A stretch of 64,000 nucleotides of DNA from Larix kaempferi (lineage: Eukaryota > Streptophyta > Pinopsida > Pinales > Pinaceae), in the NCBI GenBank assembly GCA_027924585.1, contig BSBM01000602.1, positions 5,393,501 through 5,457,500 of the forward strand. Reading direction: 5' to 3'. Both the position numbers and the translations under genes were made by a program. The notes below the pieces were generated by a model that saw only the letters and a list, made by a program, of their open reading frames with translations, had not been told where the DNA came from and ran no database searches. How positions within the stretch are numbered: position 1 is the stretch's first letter; every line of letters begins with the position of its first letter. Positions 45,922 through 58,616 of the stretch are shown here, piece by piece.

Positions 45922-47530
45922 CGGTTGCAGCTCAATTGAAATCTTATGCAAATTTTGATTTTGATTTTGATTCTTCTTCTCTTGCCACTTTGCTATAAGC
46001 CGTGGATAATCTTCAATAGTATGGTCTAATTCCCTACAATATGTGAAGGTCGAAGTAGGATTCAGGCAGTCTCTAGCATAATGTCCCGGAGTACCACAAT
46101 TATAACATATTACCTAACCTCTTCCTCGACCAAATACTCCTCATCCACGCCCTCAGAATCCACCTCGCAGTTGATTAAATTTTGCATTACTTCTTTCAAC
46201 TTGCTCTTCTCCTTTCACGAGGAAAGTATCTGTTGTGCGCTATGTGAGAAACTGATATGCTCGACAATTCTTCTCATCATGACCAACTGATTGACATAAC
46301 TATTACCATAGGTTTTGTGGGGTACTCACCATTTTCTATAGCAAATAACATTCTTATTTTCGATGTCCTCTAGTTTGACAGATTCTACACCATACACCCA
46401 TCCCAGGGTTCAGTGGATTAGGATTTCCAACAGTAAGATAATCATGGAAAGACATACATTGATCTTTTGAGTGACCATCCTCCTTGCATCTGGTACACCA
46501 AACATCTTCTCTCTTTTCCTTACCCTTTTTATGTCTTGAATATGAATTGACATTTTTTCCAGTTGCGACTGAATTTGAGCCATACTAGTTCCAGACTCTC
46601 CGACATGCAATGCTTCCAAATTCATAGCCAACTCAAGGGGCTCTGTTTGGGATGGAATTTTCTACTGCATTAATGGAATTATTATATGAGGTAGTAAGGT
46701 GACGATAAACCACTCCTTGTGCTGAACATCATTCATCGGAAAGCTTGCACGGTCCATCAAGGTCTTAAACCTCTGGTCGAAGTCCCAAATAGACTCATTT
46801 GGTGCTTGTTTAATTTCCTTAAGCTCAGTAATACACTATGACTCATACTCTGGCTTCTTAAACTCAACTTTTAACCCATCCTTAACTTCTGCTAAGGTTT
46901 TAGCTTGTTTTCCACCAACAACTTCTGAAAACTTCATGAACCAGTTCAGGTCACAACCCCTAAAGGTCGTAATTAATTGTGTTAGTTTGACGTTATCATC
47001 TTGTACTTATTTGACAATCCATACTATGTTACATAAGAACCAGTGTTGTTATGGGTCCTCTGACCCATTTCCATTAAAAAATGGTAACTTCATGTCATCC
47101 CCAGCCATTATGGGCCTCTAGGGTTTTGGCTGACTTGATACTAATGGACCACTACTTTGAGCCTTTCTACTTGGTGAAGTACTACTATGAATATTATTAC
47201 TACTTTGATTTACTTGGAAAAAATTGTGATGAACTACTATGTATTACCTCAGTTTCTAGAGATGTACACGGGGTCGTGGATATGTCGTAACCTTTGGTCT
47301 GATACAGATCTGTAGGTTATTCTTCTTCTTAAATGAGATGGTACTCTCCCTCGTTGTCGTAAGAATATTTGTCGAGCTGTGGTACTGGTTCATAGTCCCT
47401 TCTTTTAGTCGCACTGCAACCCTCTCTCCTTTTCATAGTTATCCTCCTCTTGTTCGATCGAAATCTCTTCCCATTTCGTAGAAACCCACACTCTTTGTCT
47501 ATATCACTCTCTTCTCCCCTTATCATTTCA
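45922..47530 (-). pseudogene. gag of C with several zinc-knuckle motifs
   Basis: The main start is probably the ATG at 47,108 (MAGDDMKLPFFNGNGSEDP), although an open basic frame lies upstream (47,329-47,526). The gag core reads LITTFRGCDLNWFMKFSEVV, then IKQAPNESIWDFDQRFKTLM and HKEWFIVTLLPHI. Then come up to five CCHC-like motifs: CTRCKEDGHSKDQC (intact), CRICQTRGHRK-stop-EC, QSVGHDEKNC (first Cys lost), CYNCGTPGHYARDC (intact) and YCRELDHTIEDYP (last Cys lost). Stops at about 46,662, 46,839, 47,009 and elsewhere. The 3' end is cut by D at 45,921; the frame resumes at 40,349. Confidence 0.8.
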
Positions 47531-47701
47531 GCTCATTCCACACATTTTCCCAGACCTTCCTCCATTCTATACCCATGCCCACCATGCACAATTTCTTTAC
47601 TCACCAGCTTCCATTCGCATCACCCCTTTTTCGCAAAGCAATTTCTTAATCAACAAATTTAAAGATCTTAGGTACTTACCATGCAGACCTTCAAATAATT
47701 G

Positions 47702-48100
47702 TCATTCTGATGCACTATATGAATTAGTAGTGTCAACAAAAAAATTGGTAATGTACCCCTCTAATATAATGTCCAACCAGTAATCCACTACGCACGAAAT
47801 CTTGTTATTCACACCTTTGAGTCGCTGGATCAACTCAGGTTTCCAAATTCTAGGATCACCTCCTTGGAAGTTCATCTTTTTCTCAGTTAAACTTGCCAAC
47901 CATTCATGTAATATCATAGGAAACTCCCCAAAGAAAACCTCATGAATATTAGAAAAAACATACTTATCTAACCACGCTTCGTCGTCCAATCGAGGGTGCT
48001 TATTCTGATCTTTATCAAACTCTCTCAGCTTCTGATCTACCCAATCCTGAATATCTATCTTAGTAGGATGCCACATAAGCCACATTCCCCTTCGACACAA
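47702..48100 (-). other. Open frame of C upstream of gag, 132 codons
   Basis: The ATG (48,100) lies just inside the PBS, and the frame is uninterrupted through DIQDWVDQKLREFDKDQNK, DDEAWLDKYVFSNIHEVFFG and FQGGDPRIWKPELIQRLKG. It is rich in Trp and charged residues, with no signal peptide or membrane segment. A GTAAGT donor-like site (GCATGGTAAGTACC) follows about 30 bases after its stop. Ogre/Tat elements often carry an extra ORF before gag; whether this is the same is unknown. It could also be an N-terminal part of Gag. Confidence 0.4.
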
Positions 48101-48106
48101 CTCCTG

Positions 48107-48126
48107 ATCCTGACAACATAACCATT
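48107..48126 (-). promoter_or_regulatory. Possible primer binding site of C (tRNA-Asp-like)
   Basis: After the 5' LTR the minus strand reads TGGTTATGTTGTCAGGATC, two bases in. With several C-to-T and G-to-A changes this would fit the TGGCGCCGTTGCCGGGGATC type complementary to tRNA-Asp. Tentative. Confidence 0.35.
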
Positions 48127-49073
48127 TATTGGTGCACTTCTACTTCGACCAGGGTTCAAACATACAACACAACACCAACAAACACCACGGATACCATCCT
48201 GAAAGGGTTTTATCCCTTTCGGAAACACCTACGAAGCAGATGAGGTCTCACTGGAAGTACCTATGGGGTCTGCAGGAACTAGGTTTCTTCAACGTAGAAG
48301 GGGAATAGATCGATAGCCAAATCATTCAGTAAACAACCAATAACTCCAACAGGTCAATAACTTCGACAAACCATGCACTTCGATAGAACTCATAAGTTAA
48401 CCAAAAGTTCTATAACATGCCTTATATTTCACATTCATACATTTCTTCATCTAGGCATACTTATTCATCAATTTATGCAAATCATAAGAAAAATAAACAA
48501 CACATAATACATCACAACATCACACCATAAATAAAACCATTATTTTAACGTGGAAACCCAAGATGGGAAAAACACGGAAGCGCTTCTTTTTATTATGAGT
48601 CACAGCCAATAAATAAGCACTTCATGTTTTATAGGATTACAGACTTTTCTCTTCAATTACAATGTATCTATGCACACAACCTGCAAATCATGTGACTCAG
48701 CTTCTCACAACAACTTTGACATACACAAACCATAATTAGCTTGCCATATATAGACACAAACCAACAATTTCTCAAACAACTTACTATTCACTAGCAGCCC
48801 CAAAATTTCCCTCTTATTACATATTTGTAGGGCACACACAGCCTGCGTTGCTCCCATTATCCCACTAACCAACTACTCGACTCATTAATGTAAGTGGACA
48901 AACTCTAACTAATTGACTCAACCCTTCCCTTTGACGTAATCAAAACAACCATCTTCCTGGTTTCTCGACCGCTTCGTCAGAGTTGACCACTTCGCCGAAC
49001 CACTTTTCCTTGATTATGTCCACACCAAAAATCTCTTACCAAAAATAGCACCCAAAACTTACTAGGCTCAACA
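48127..49073 (-). repeat. 5' LTR of C
   Basis: 947 bp. Its outer end (plus strand) is GGCTCAACA, then ATAAG. Aligns with 27,840-28,800. Confidence 0.92.
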
Positions 49074-49589
49074 ATAAGTATGAGACATTATGCAACAAAC
49101 ATGGAGTGACCAAGTGGATGCCTCTTCCTCCTATTGTTGGGAAAAAAATAGAGGAAGTCAAGTGACACCTTTGGGAATAAGCCAAGTTTGTCGTCAGCTC
49201 CCCCTCAAATACCAAAGAAATATTTCTGAAGAAATTAGCAACATCCCAACTAGAAATGGAATCTTTAGAGGTATCTAAATTCCTTCTTGTCTAAGAAAAG
49301 GAAGCCTCCATTGATCTTCTCAAATCATAATAGGATAAGAAACAATATTGGTGACTCACATCTTGAAGTCTATGGCTCAAATCAGGGGATAAAACACCAA
49401 GTTTTTCATGGAGAAGCGAATGCTTGATGAGTTATAAACATCGTGTCATAAATATTAGGGAATTTTGGGGTATGATTGGATTCATTCATAGAAATTATTA
49501 TGAGTTCTCATTCCCAATTTTGATATCTCCACTCTAAGGGTCCTCCTCCATCCACATAAGCATGGCTTTCAATGTTTAAGGTTGTTCCA

Positions 49590-50562
49590 AAGGTAGTGTT
49601 GGAAAAATATAACAATGTGTTGATGAAGGAAATCACAGAATAGGAAGTGGAGAAAGCATGGCTTGCAATGGAACCCATAGACAAAGATCCAAATCCTAAT
49701 GGATTCTTAGTGCACTTTTATAGAGCTTGTTGGCATACCATTAAAAGTTATCTCAAGGAGATGTTGGAAGGCTCCATTGGTAATCTTAATATAGGAGGGG
49801 GAATAAACTTGTGTGTTTTATCTATTATACCATTGGAATGCAACCTGAATTTATTTACACGATTCCTCTCCATCTCATCATATGACGTCTCATATAAAAT
49901 TGTGTCCATGATTATAGCTAGAATACTTAATAGCCTGCTTCGTAAGCTCATGTCACTCGAGAAAGAAGGATTCGTTAAGGGTGGACAAGTGTTGGAAAAT
50001 AATGTCCTAGTGCAAGAAACCATTTACTACATCCAATCAACAAGGGAATTACAAGGGATTATTATTAAAATTTACGTAGAAAATACATTTGAGAGACCAA
50101 GCTATAACTTCCTCTAGGAGGTGCTACTAGCCCTTGGATTCCAAAAAGAATTTATAGACTGGATTATGGTATGCATTGAAGGACCATGGATATACCTCTC
50201 ATCAATGACCTATCAACATAATTCTTCTGTGCTATAAGATGTGTGTGGAAAGAATCCTCCCACTCTACCTCATTGTATTTTATAATGGTCAAAACTTTGG
50301 GTAGATCACTAGAAAGAGATTGACACGAGGAACTATTTCCTAGAGTTTGTATATCTAGAATGAATCCCATCAATCATGCTTATTTTGTGCATGACATGAT
50401 GTTGTTCATAAGAGGAGCCTCAATTATTATTGCAAAATTATTTAAATTCACATTGAATCAATTCTTAGATGCCTAAATGGGATTTATCAACATGGGAAAA
50501 AAGAAAAAAGAAAATGAAATGTCCCCATCATAGTTCTAAATATAATTTCCAAAGTCCTAGAT
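49590..50562 (+). pseudogene. LINE 1 reverse transcriptase, N-terminal part
   Basis: EVEKAWLAMEPIDKDPNPNG, FLVHFYRACWHTIKSYLKEM, YDVSYKIVSMIIARILNSLL, LEKEGFVKGGQVLENNVLVQ and ETIYYIQSTRELQGIIIKIY match the first RT blocks of plant L1-like elements. After a stop at 50,115, VLLALGFQKEFIDWIMVCIE and later LLQNYLNSH-like remnants follow. The segment at about 49,330-49,640 carries remnants of the pre-RT linker (WLKSGDK-type). It is interrupted by G at 50,563. Confidence 0.85.
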
Positions 50563-51933
50563 TGTCACACCCCCATCCATCACATTCGAACAATAGAGGG
50601 GATGATGTTTAATTGTAAAACACAATGGAACTTAACTTTATATCCACTCACACATAGCATGCATATACAAGCATAATTAACACATGCATAAAATAAAATC
50701 ATTGCACATCTAAATACAAAGAGAATAATTATCTTTAAACATAGAAGATCCAAAGCAACTGGATGTGTAAGAGAAATTTTCCACCCAACCATAGGCACTT
50801 TGTCAAGCATATACTCTTTCTGCTAAGAGGCCACCCCCAAGATAGGATATGAGGCTACCAGGGTGAAGGAAACATCTACAGGCTTCTCTCTCCAATCCCA
50901 CAACCCAGTATGCCCTTAATGCTTAGCCAAATGCTCATCCATATCTCTATAGGATTCTCACTCAACCATCACAACCATGACACTCCTTCCAACTACCCCA
51001 CACAACATAAGGAAGGAATTTCCCTTCATTGGTCCACAATTCCCACAAGAAATCCAACCCTTACATTGCTTACCAGTGTGTGCAGTAAGAGTCCAACCTG
51101 TTGTATACTATTGGAGAACCTCCTATAGTGTTGATTCATGGCTTCTCAAGCATCCGTGAGTAGACAAACTCAATGGATAAAGGTTCCCAGTTTTCCAACC
51201 TCTATGCTCACTTACAACAATCTATTTTTCCCTCAAATATGTAGCTCTATTTCCAAATTTGAATTTCTGGGTAATACACAATCAAATAATGGTAATGGTA
51301 ATCAACAACAAGAGGAAAAAACTCTACGTAGTATAAATTTGCATGAGAATAATGATAATATGAATGGTTGACTCCAAGGATATGAGAGAATGGTGAAAAG
51401 ACAAATGACATAACTTCTTACCATAGAATAAAGGACTCTTACAATTGACATATCTATCATAAAAGTGCATTCACCCCCATGCTCCCATAACTACATGAAA
51501 GGACCTTTCCCACCAAACTCACACATGCATTCAATAATTGGATTTAATAGTCAAAGGGAAGTAATTGGCTCATTTAAAGCACATGGAATAATTTGGATGA
51601 GTTCTAAGGATGTCACTTTGCAATAGAGGATTTAGTCTCTTGTAGCCCCCCTTTCCTCTTCCCCTCTAGTGGAATCATAGCCCCTCTAGTGTTCTTTACA
51701 CAACCACCATGGACCAAATTTATTATTTTCCAGCATAATAATTACATAAATTTCAAATTAGCATGACACAACAACTATACGGTCCAATTAAAAATATTTA
51801 CAGCATAGATGCCTAGCCATTCACTAGTTGGGCCTTGGTTTCGTGCTTCGCACTAGGAATCCATACTAGCATATTTACATCATTTACATCATTTTTATTC
51901 AATAAATTCCAAGTTAAAACTAGGGGTATTACA
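50563..51933 (-). mobile_element. Element G: solo LTR in LINE 1
   Basis: 1,371 bp; plus-strand ends TGTCACACCCCC and GGGGTATTACA; perfect TAGAT duplications at 50,558-50,562 and 51,934-51,938. On the minus strand it starts TGTAATACCCCTAG and shares with A and B an AAGGCC(C)CA(A)CTAGTG block, a Cys/Gly-like GGGGGTGGCCTCTTAGC stretch and GTTGGGTGGAA. It therefore belongs to the same LTR superfamily. Confidence 0.9.
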
Positions 51934-51938
51934 TAGAT

Positions 51939-53110
51939 TTCTCATTTGGTCCAAACTGGCATTCATCCAAATACCTTGGTATTCCAATCAATAGTGAGCC
52001 ATTCTCATAGATGCATTGATTAGGTTCGGTTTCTTTAGAAATAAAGTCTAAATTTGTCGCCTGTAGAGTTCAATGGTTGAATCCTCATGGAAAGATAAAC
52101 ATCATAGATTTTTTTCTTTTGGCTCTTCCCATTTACATGCATTCAACATTATTTTCTTCGATATGTACCCTCCAAGGAATAAAAAACTAGCCAGGGACTT
52201 TCTCTAGAAAGAAGAATGCCCTAACAATAACAAAAAATTGGAAAATGGTCCAAGTGGCCTTCAATAAGGATTGGTGGTCAAATATTTTGTTCTAACAAAT
52301 AAATCTCAAGGGGCAAAAAGTTGTTAAGCACTACATCCTAGTGGGAAGGGTCCATAAAAAAAACTTCATTGGAGCTTAGAGAAAACTATGTTTGGACACC
52401 CCTTTTACTACAATGAAAGTCTCTTCCATCTGGAAGCTTATTAAAATTATTTCCTTGCTTATATAACAATGTCTATCATGGAGATCTGGTGACTTAGAAT
52501 AGATCTTGATGTTGGACTCTAGCATTATGGGTAAGAGCTGTCTTTCTTTCCATCCAACAACATATCAATTTTTCCCTTAGTTACTAAATCAAGGCATTAC
52601 ATCACTAGCATATATCTCTATGTGGGGGGACAGAGAAGATCAATGCCAAATTAGATGGGCATCCTTATCACCTCTTGATGATCTAAAAGAGGATTGGATT
52701 TCCATGACTTGATTTCTTAAGGGGTTGTCTCCTCTCAATTGATGAAGAGAATACAATAGAGTTGGAGGTCCAAAAGGAGAGGAGCACACTATTAAAACGG
52801 GGAATGCAACTCTTTTCCTCATCAAAATATTTCTTCACGCTCCTTGATATGGATAGAATTATGGTTGAGAGATGACATCCCATAAGTAAATTTATATTTT
52901 CTAGTTGTTTGTTGAGATTATCTCCTCACTATTGATAATTTAAGAAATCACGGTGGTCAAGGCCCTAGCATAATGTTTTGTACAACAAAGCAGAGGAAAC
53001 CTCCATTCATGTCTTCTTGGAGTGCATGGTCAATTAATGTCTTTTATTGAATTGGCACTAGTAGAATTCCATCCTCCTAGTTCTGAAAACAAACCTCTAC
53101 CATGCTAAGC
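51939..53110 (+). pseudogene. LINE 1 RT C-terminus and zinc-binding region
   Basis: In changing frames: NWHSSKYLGIPI (the KYLGIPL-type motif after RT), then ALPIYMHSTLFSSICTLQGI, and much later a zf-RVT-like stretch NKAEETSIHVFLECMVN at about 52,985-53,040 whose first Cys reads Tyr. Many stops and shifts. The order and spacing match the C-terminal half of plant L1-like ORF2. Confidence 0.75.
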
Positions 53111-53459
53111 CTAAGTAACTCTTTGAAAACTTATTGCTTGAAAATTTTGGCTAACCCACAACCACTACATCTTAGATCAAAACCTTTTAATCATTCTCAA
53201 GTCTAATTCAAATGAATCTAGATGGAGGAGGCCATCCTTATGGAGGGACATACTATTGATGAGACTATCTATTACATTCCTCATGAGAAAACCTAGATGC
53301 ACTCAATTATAGTAGAAACTCAACAACAAGACATCATATGCCTTTCAAGACCCTCCCTAACACAAAATCAAAAGGGTTTGTATGGAAACATAAGATTTTG
53401 ATAATTAGCTCTTTTATATGTTTAATTATTTGATGGCACTTCCAAAGAAAATAAAAAAA

Positions 53460-53930
53460 GTCCATAAAGTGGGAATAATACTTGATCCCAGAGAACACAA
53501 CAATTGGCTTTAATTTAGGTTCAAGATAATGAAAAAGTAACGCAACAAACGATGAGGCGAAATGCCTTGTACTTTCCGAGGGATATCACCCCTCAAGCAA
53601 AATACGCAAGATAAGATTATTATCTTTGAAAATTCATAAATAGTAATTCAAGCTCTCATCCTTGGAGACACCATACAATTAATCAATAGTCATTTAAGCT
53701 CTCATCCTAGCATAAACATTATCCTCATAGGTCATGGTCATACTATCAATCACATTCTCTTGCTTCTATAGGGATTAGTGAAATCACTCTCTATCAAGTT
53801 TGAAGACACATGAACTCTTTGATAGACAAACATGCAAAAAAGGGCTTTGAAATCCCTGAAAGCAACCTTAGGATTTGGGAGCAAAGACGAGCTCAAAGGC
53901 TAGAATACCTCATCCCATGAACACAAAATA
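53460..53930 (+). pseudogene. LINE 1 RNase H
   Basis: GIILDP, then ATNDEAKCLVLSEG (the TNNEAE block with Asp for Asn and Lys for Glu), then VIQALILGDTIQLI-like sequence and, near the end, TNMQKKGFEIPESNLRIWEQ. These fit an RNase H domain at the end of ORF2. Several stops. Confidence 0.6.
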
Positions 53931-56439
53931 AAACTGAAAATAATTATTTACGGAGAGGTCACATGGCACCTCCTTGTGTCAACCTCCATGTAAGTTATGA
54001 ATGGGGAATTAATAGCTCACTGATATTCTTTATTCAAAACATGGGGGAGATAATATATCATTGACATTCTTTATTCAAAATGGCCAAATTTGTTATTTTC
54101 TAGTAACAAATTTGTTAGAAAATTGAATGTGAATTATAGTCATATAGATCAAATCACAATACTAGATATATAGTTATTCCATACCCAAAGGTTTTGAGAG
54201 TCAACCCAAAACCTCCAAAATCCATACACAACATGCAACTATATCGAATTTGAATTTTTTACTTCAGTTTCTGACAATAACTGTGGATATATTGCTTCTC
54301 CCCAACATTGGTATTTTGCATCCCAACATTCAATGGGATCCTTGAGCAATTTGATCTCCCATTCATTCAGTTTAGTTGTGGGAAAACTGACCTGCAATTA
54401 TGTACACCATTATGAAATTTAATGGCGGTATTGATAGCCTACATCAACTCTATAAAATGGTCTCAATTGAACATTCTAATTTGTTTTTGTGGTTTTGGGT
54501 TTCTTTACCCTATATAGGCTCCTTCCCATGCGACCTCAGAATATCGTTTCACCTTGTAACATGAGGGGATGGGTGGTTATCTATTTTTTCTCCAGTTATG
54601 AGAAGACAATGGAGCACTACAACTACTGCTTGTACACCATTGAGGTCGTGTGTGAAAAAGGCATTCTTCAATGTTGTTCCAGAGAGATAACAAGACTTCA
54701 AGAGAGCTTGTCCACTACCATTGCTAAGATGATTTTTTTTGGAGGAGGATGTAGAAGCTAAAAGTAGAGAGGTCAAAGGAGCTCCAGACCGACACTGTAT
54801 TGAATCAAGAAAGCACATTATGGAACTTTGGGATCATAAATGGAGTCTCTGAGTGAAATAATCTATAGCTTCCCGGCCTATGAAGCATATAGATATTGAC
54901 TCTATCCTAATTGTTATTCAAAAGCCATTGGTAAGAATTACAATCCAGGTATCTTGAAGAATTGTTTTTTACTAGTATAGATTTATCAAGCATATTCAAT
55001 TTTTTGGTGATGAATCTATATTGATTTTAATTTTAATTTTTTAATATTTTGTATAAATTTAAAATTGAGTCTAACATATGCTATCTTAAGGAGCTTTATT
55101 TAATTTGTTGTTTAAATACAACACATACCAACATATTCCCCATACTAAACTTTATAACAACTCATTACTCTTAATACAACTAATCCACAACACAAACATA
55201 AACATGCACAAGAAAACTAGGAGACTAATACAAACAGTTAAGTATCCATATCCCATTCAACTTGATAGTAATTTATATTCTTTATTTTTAAGTCAACGCT
55301 ATAAATTTATATATTTAATTTATAAACTTGCATACCTAAATGTTTTAGCTTTGTTTACCTGAAATATTTTGGGATTTTAAAAGACACAAAATCACTTTGC
55401 TTAAATTTCATAGTTTCATACTCTTATCAAAATCTTTTGGATTGCATAGTTGTGACTTTATACTCAGTAATCTTGACGATATGGACTATATGGGTTGTCC
55501 TCTTTAAACTTCAAATTTGTTTTAAAAAATATAATATTCATTATCTTAAAAAAACAACTACAAACTTAACTTATTTTCAATATAATGTTAAGATAACCAT
55601 AATATTAAAAGTTTGTGACAATCACTTAAGTAATGCTTAAAGAAGTTGGTGTCGATAGGTACCGCTTAAAATCCATGGTCATTGTAATTGAAAAATATAA
55701 TATTCATGTCAGTGTGATTGAAAAATATAATATTCATTATATTATTATTATAATGAAACACACATCTGTGTTTTGAAAAAATAGAATATCCATTATGTAA
55801 AAAAATTAATTAAGTTGGGGCAATCAGTTAAGTATGTGTTTATCGTCTAGCCAGGGAGTCAATAGTAAAGCAAATATAAGTACTCTATGAAGTTTTAAAT
55901 AAATAAATCAAATCAGAGTTATAATATTGTTCCTTTTTTTTAATTTATTTGTATATTTAATATTAAAACATATGTCATTTGTAAGTGTGTTTTAATTTTG
56001 TATAGTTAATTGAGTGTAGATTGGGTGGTTGAGAGGAATGTTGTTATACTCTCTATGGAATTTTAAATATCACTTTGTGACATGTTATGTAACCTATATA
56101 TGTAACTAAAAATTCCTTAATTCTTCTAGAATATTAAGAATCTCTCTCTCTCTCTATTATTGTTATTTATATATTCTATTAAGCTTTTTCAAATTTATAT
56201 TAAAATTTTTAATTGAATATGCATTATTGCATCGGGAGTAATTAATTGCTTTACATCATAGTACAAGGGAGATGCTTTATGCAAGTGGGCAACACAAGTG
56301 GCAAATATAAAATATATATATATATATAACTTTTCTGCAACATATGTTGTCTCAATTTAAAAAATTTACCTCAAAAATTCAATTCCTCTCCATATTATTA
56401 CTTGATATATCCGAATTTAAAATGGATCTATGTTGATTT

Positions 56440-56443
<4 letters not shown>
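53931..56443. other. AT-rich spacer between the two LINE relics
   Basis: No gene recognised. Overlapping frames of about 90 codons on both strands at 54,489-54,818 show no family resemblance. From 54,960 the DNA is very AT-rich, with a local duplication of AAAAATATAATATTCAT at about 55,690 and 55,720. Confidence 0.6.

Positions 56444-56506
<63 letters not shown>
56444..56506. repeat. (TC)n(AC)n compound microsatellite
   Basis: About 17 TC units run directly into about 15 AC units. Confidence 0.97.
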
Positions 56507-56507
<1 letters not shown>

Positions 56508-56839
56508 TCCAAGGATATAGGTCGGTAACATTACTCAACAAAATTTGGATAAATTACAACTAGTACAACTAGAAAGACTAAAAAACACATTGAGTAGAAT
56601 ATCTCAATTTCCAAAAAAGGGAGATTGTCTCAACCCATAAATATGTTATTAACCAAAAAAGGGAGCCAGAATCAAACCATTGATTATATGATATTACAAT
56701 GAAGGGAGTTCATCTCGATCAAAAACATTAACAATGGATATTATGGGTAGAAAACTCAACCCTTTGAAGCACTTTTTTTCTATTTTGGGAGGCAGCTCAA
56801 CCATAGACATTTTGTAATTACCTGTAGAAGAAACCTTCA

Positions 56840-56989
56840 TATATATTACCTATAGTAGAAATTCCTGGCAGATGCGTGTCCAAGTTGATCCACCAATAGT
56901 ACATGTATCTATCCTTTGTTGATCTCACATGCTTGTTTTGCTAATGTATCTACTTACCTGTTATTTTCTATGTAAATATGTTCACTTGT
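56840..56989 (-). pseudogene. LINE 2 RNase H, C-terminal end
   Basis: Frames on the minus strand, right of a stop near 56,840, resemble the usual end of LINE RNase H (VHIYRE-N-ADALAK type), here degraded to pieces such as VNIFT and QNKHV. It continues the domain found at 58,617-58,990 after removal of H. Confidence 0.55.
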
Positions 56990-58616
56990 TGTCACGTCCC
57001 CTTCCATCAATCCCACTCCGGGAAGGGAACATGAAACTAAGTCTGGGCTTCTAGCCCCATGATCATTTCTCAAAATGAATAAACAAGTAAAAATACATGT
57101 GAAGATGTATAACTCAATTTATCACAGTGGAAGAAAAATGCTACTACACATATAACATGCAATTTCCATCATAACTAAAACATGCATCAAATTAAAAACA
57201 TCGCATAACTGAAATACACAGATAATACTTATCTTGAAACAAGTTGTCCCGAGCAACTGGCTATTCAACTGCAACGTTCCACCCAGCTATAGGCCAACTG
57301 TACTCATCAATCTATCAGCATAGTTGTCACCCCCGAGCTAGGCATGATTTCCACAAGGAAAATGGGAATAACCACTAACACATAGCAAAGTAATACCTCA
57401 CAATTCATCGAAGCCAATCCACAATTGGGTTTATCAGGTTTCTAAGGCAGTAGAAAGGAAGAATTGCTAAGCTAGTGAGCTCAACCACAGAGCTATTAAT
57501 ACCTATACAAGATCTAGCTAACTTGACACCCACAATATCCACACACTCAACACAAGGAAGTATTCCCTTCACTGCTACACAGTCCCTCAAGCCATACCTT
57601 CCCTTCTAGTGCTCTTCAGGGTGTGCATAGAAAAGTAGCCAAATCCCTTTGATCTTTCTGTGAGGTTCCTCTCTTCAGTAGGTTTATCAAGCCAATTCTA
57701 ATCCTCTTCCACTCCTAGTTTCTTACTCACAAGTCCAAACCAACACATGGATGCACATAACAACAAAACACAATTGTTGGGCATGAATAAAAACGTTTTA
57801 ACTGTGGGATGCCCAAAATGTGGTTTCCATGATTGTTCCAAAATCGTGGGCACCCAAAAATCGGATTGTTAGAGGGGAAATTGACCCTTGGTGAACAAAA
57901 TTGATTTCATAGCAGGTATATGGGCATTCAAGGGGGAAAAATGACCTCTATAGACCCCCAAATCATGACTCCCTTCCTCCTAGTCACTCTGCAACACAAA
58001 AATGACTTCCCAGCAGTGGAAAATGAGGGAAACTCGGGAAAACGTCCATCTAGCCCATAAATCATGGGAGAGAAAAACTAATGGGTGAAGAATGGCTTGG
58101 GAAGCAAATTCATGGGTGTTTTCTTACCCAAGAAGCCAAACACGATTTTCAAAATTGATGGCTTTCCCATACACGAAATTAGGCAGCCATACCTCTCCAT
58201 TCTCCAAAGCATTAACTACCTTAACCAACTCTTGGAAGAATTAAATGATTGGGTGCATAAGTCAAAATGGGTAGTTAAGGGTTTATGGGTTTTCTCATTC
58301 ACACTTGGCATGACACTATTGGTGCAAGGGTTTGGATATTTTCCCTCCCCATTCCTTGTAAAAATCATGCCCCCATACTCTTGTTTCATTTCATAGTTAG
58401 TTGTGGGTATTTTATTAAAATGCATATTTACATGATGTTGGTAATTTCTATTGTGCCTAGCTAGCACGAGAACCATATGCATCGATTTTTAATTGTCGAT
58501 ACATAAAACGCTAAATCGATGGCGGGGCCTTCGCCTTGAGCTCCTCACCACGATTTTATAATGATATTTACATCATTTACAATTTTAATGCAACGGGTCA
58601 AAATCGGGATATTACA
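56990..58616 (-). mobile_element. Element H: solo LTR in LINE 2
   Basis: 1,627 bp; plus-strand ends TGTCACGTCCCC and GGATATTACA; perfect CTTGT duplications at 56,985-56,989 and 58,617-58,621. On the minus strand: TGTAATATCCCGATTTTGAC, GAGCTCAAGGCGAAGGCCCC, TTGATAAACCCAATTG and CCTAGCTCGGGGGTGAC, all with counterparts in A and B. Same LTR superfamily as A, B and G. Confidence 0.9.

Larger units (their letters stand above)
27840..49073 (-). mobile_element. Element C: Ty3/gypsy element hosting D, E and F
   Basis: LTRs of 961 and 947 bp, inverted ends TGTTG/CAACA, and flanks AGAAG (27,835-27,839) and ATAAG (49,074-49,078), which fit one 5-bp target duplication with a later change. Read on the minus strand: 5' LTR, PBS-like site, an extra ORF, gag with several CCHC motifs, PR, RT, RNase H, INT, another extra ORF, 3' LTR. 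Subtracting D, E and F with their duplications leaves about 10.2 kb. The DLGSD protease, the FDDW RT box and the absence of a chromodomain point to a non-chromoviral, Tat/Athila-like branch; this branch call is inference. Confidence 0.88.
49079..53930 (+). mobile_element. LINE 1: L1-like relic, split by solo LTR G
   Basis: ORF2 pieces in order on the plus strand: the segment before RT, RT, zinc-binding zf-RVT and RNase H. No endonuclease domain is seen; C borders the left end, and the DNA left of C (27,246-27,834) shows no clear LINE coding, so the 5' truncation may predate C. No poly(A) tail or target duplication was found. Confidence 0.8.

Noticed and set aside
54489-54818. 90-codon frames on both strands
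   Set aside because: Overlapping antisense frames without domains in decayed intergenic DNA.
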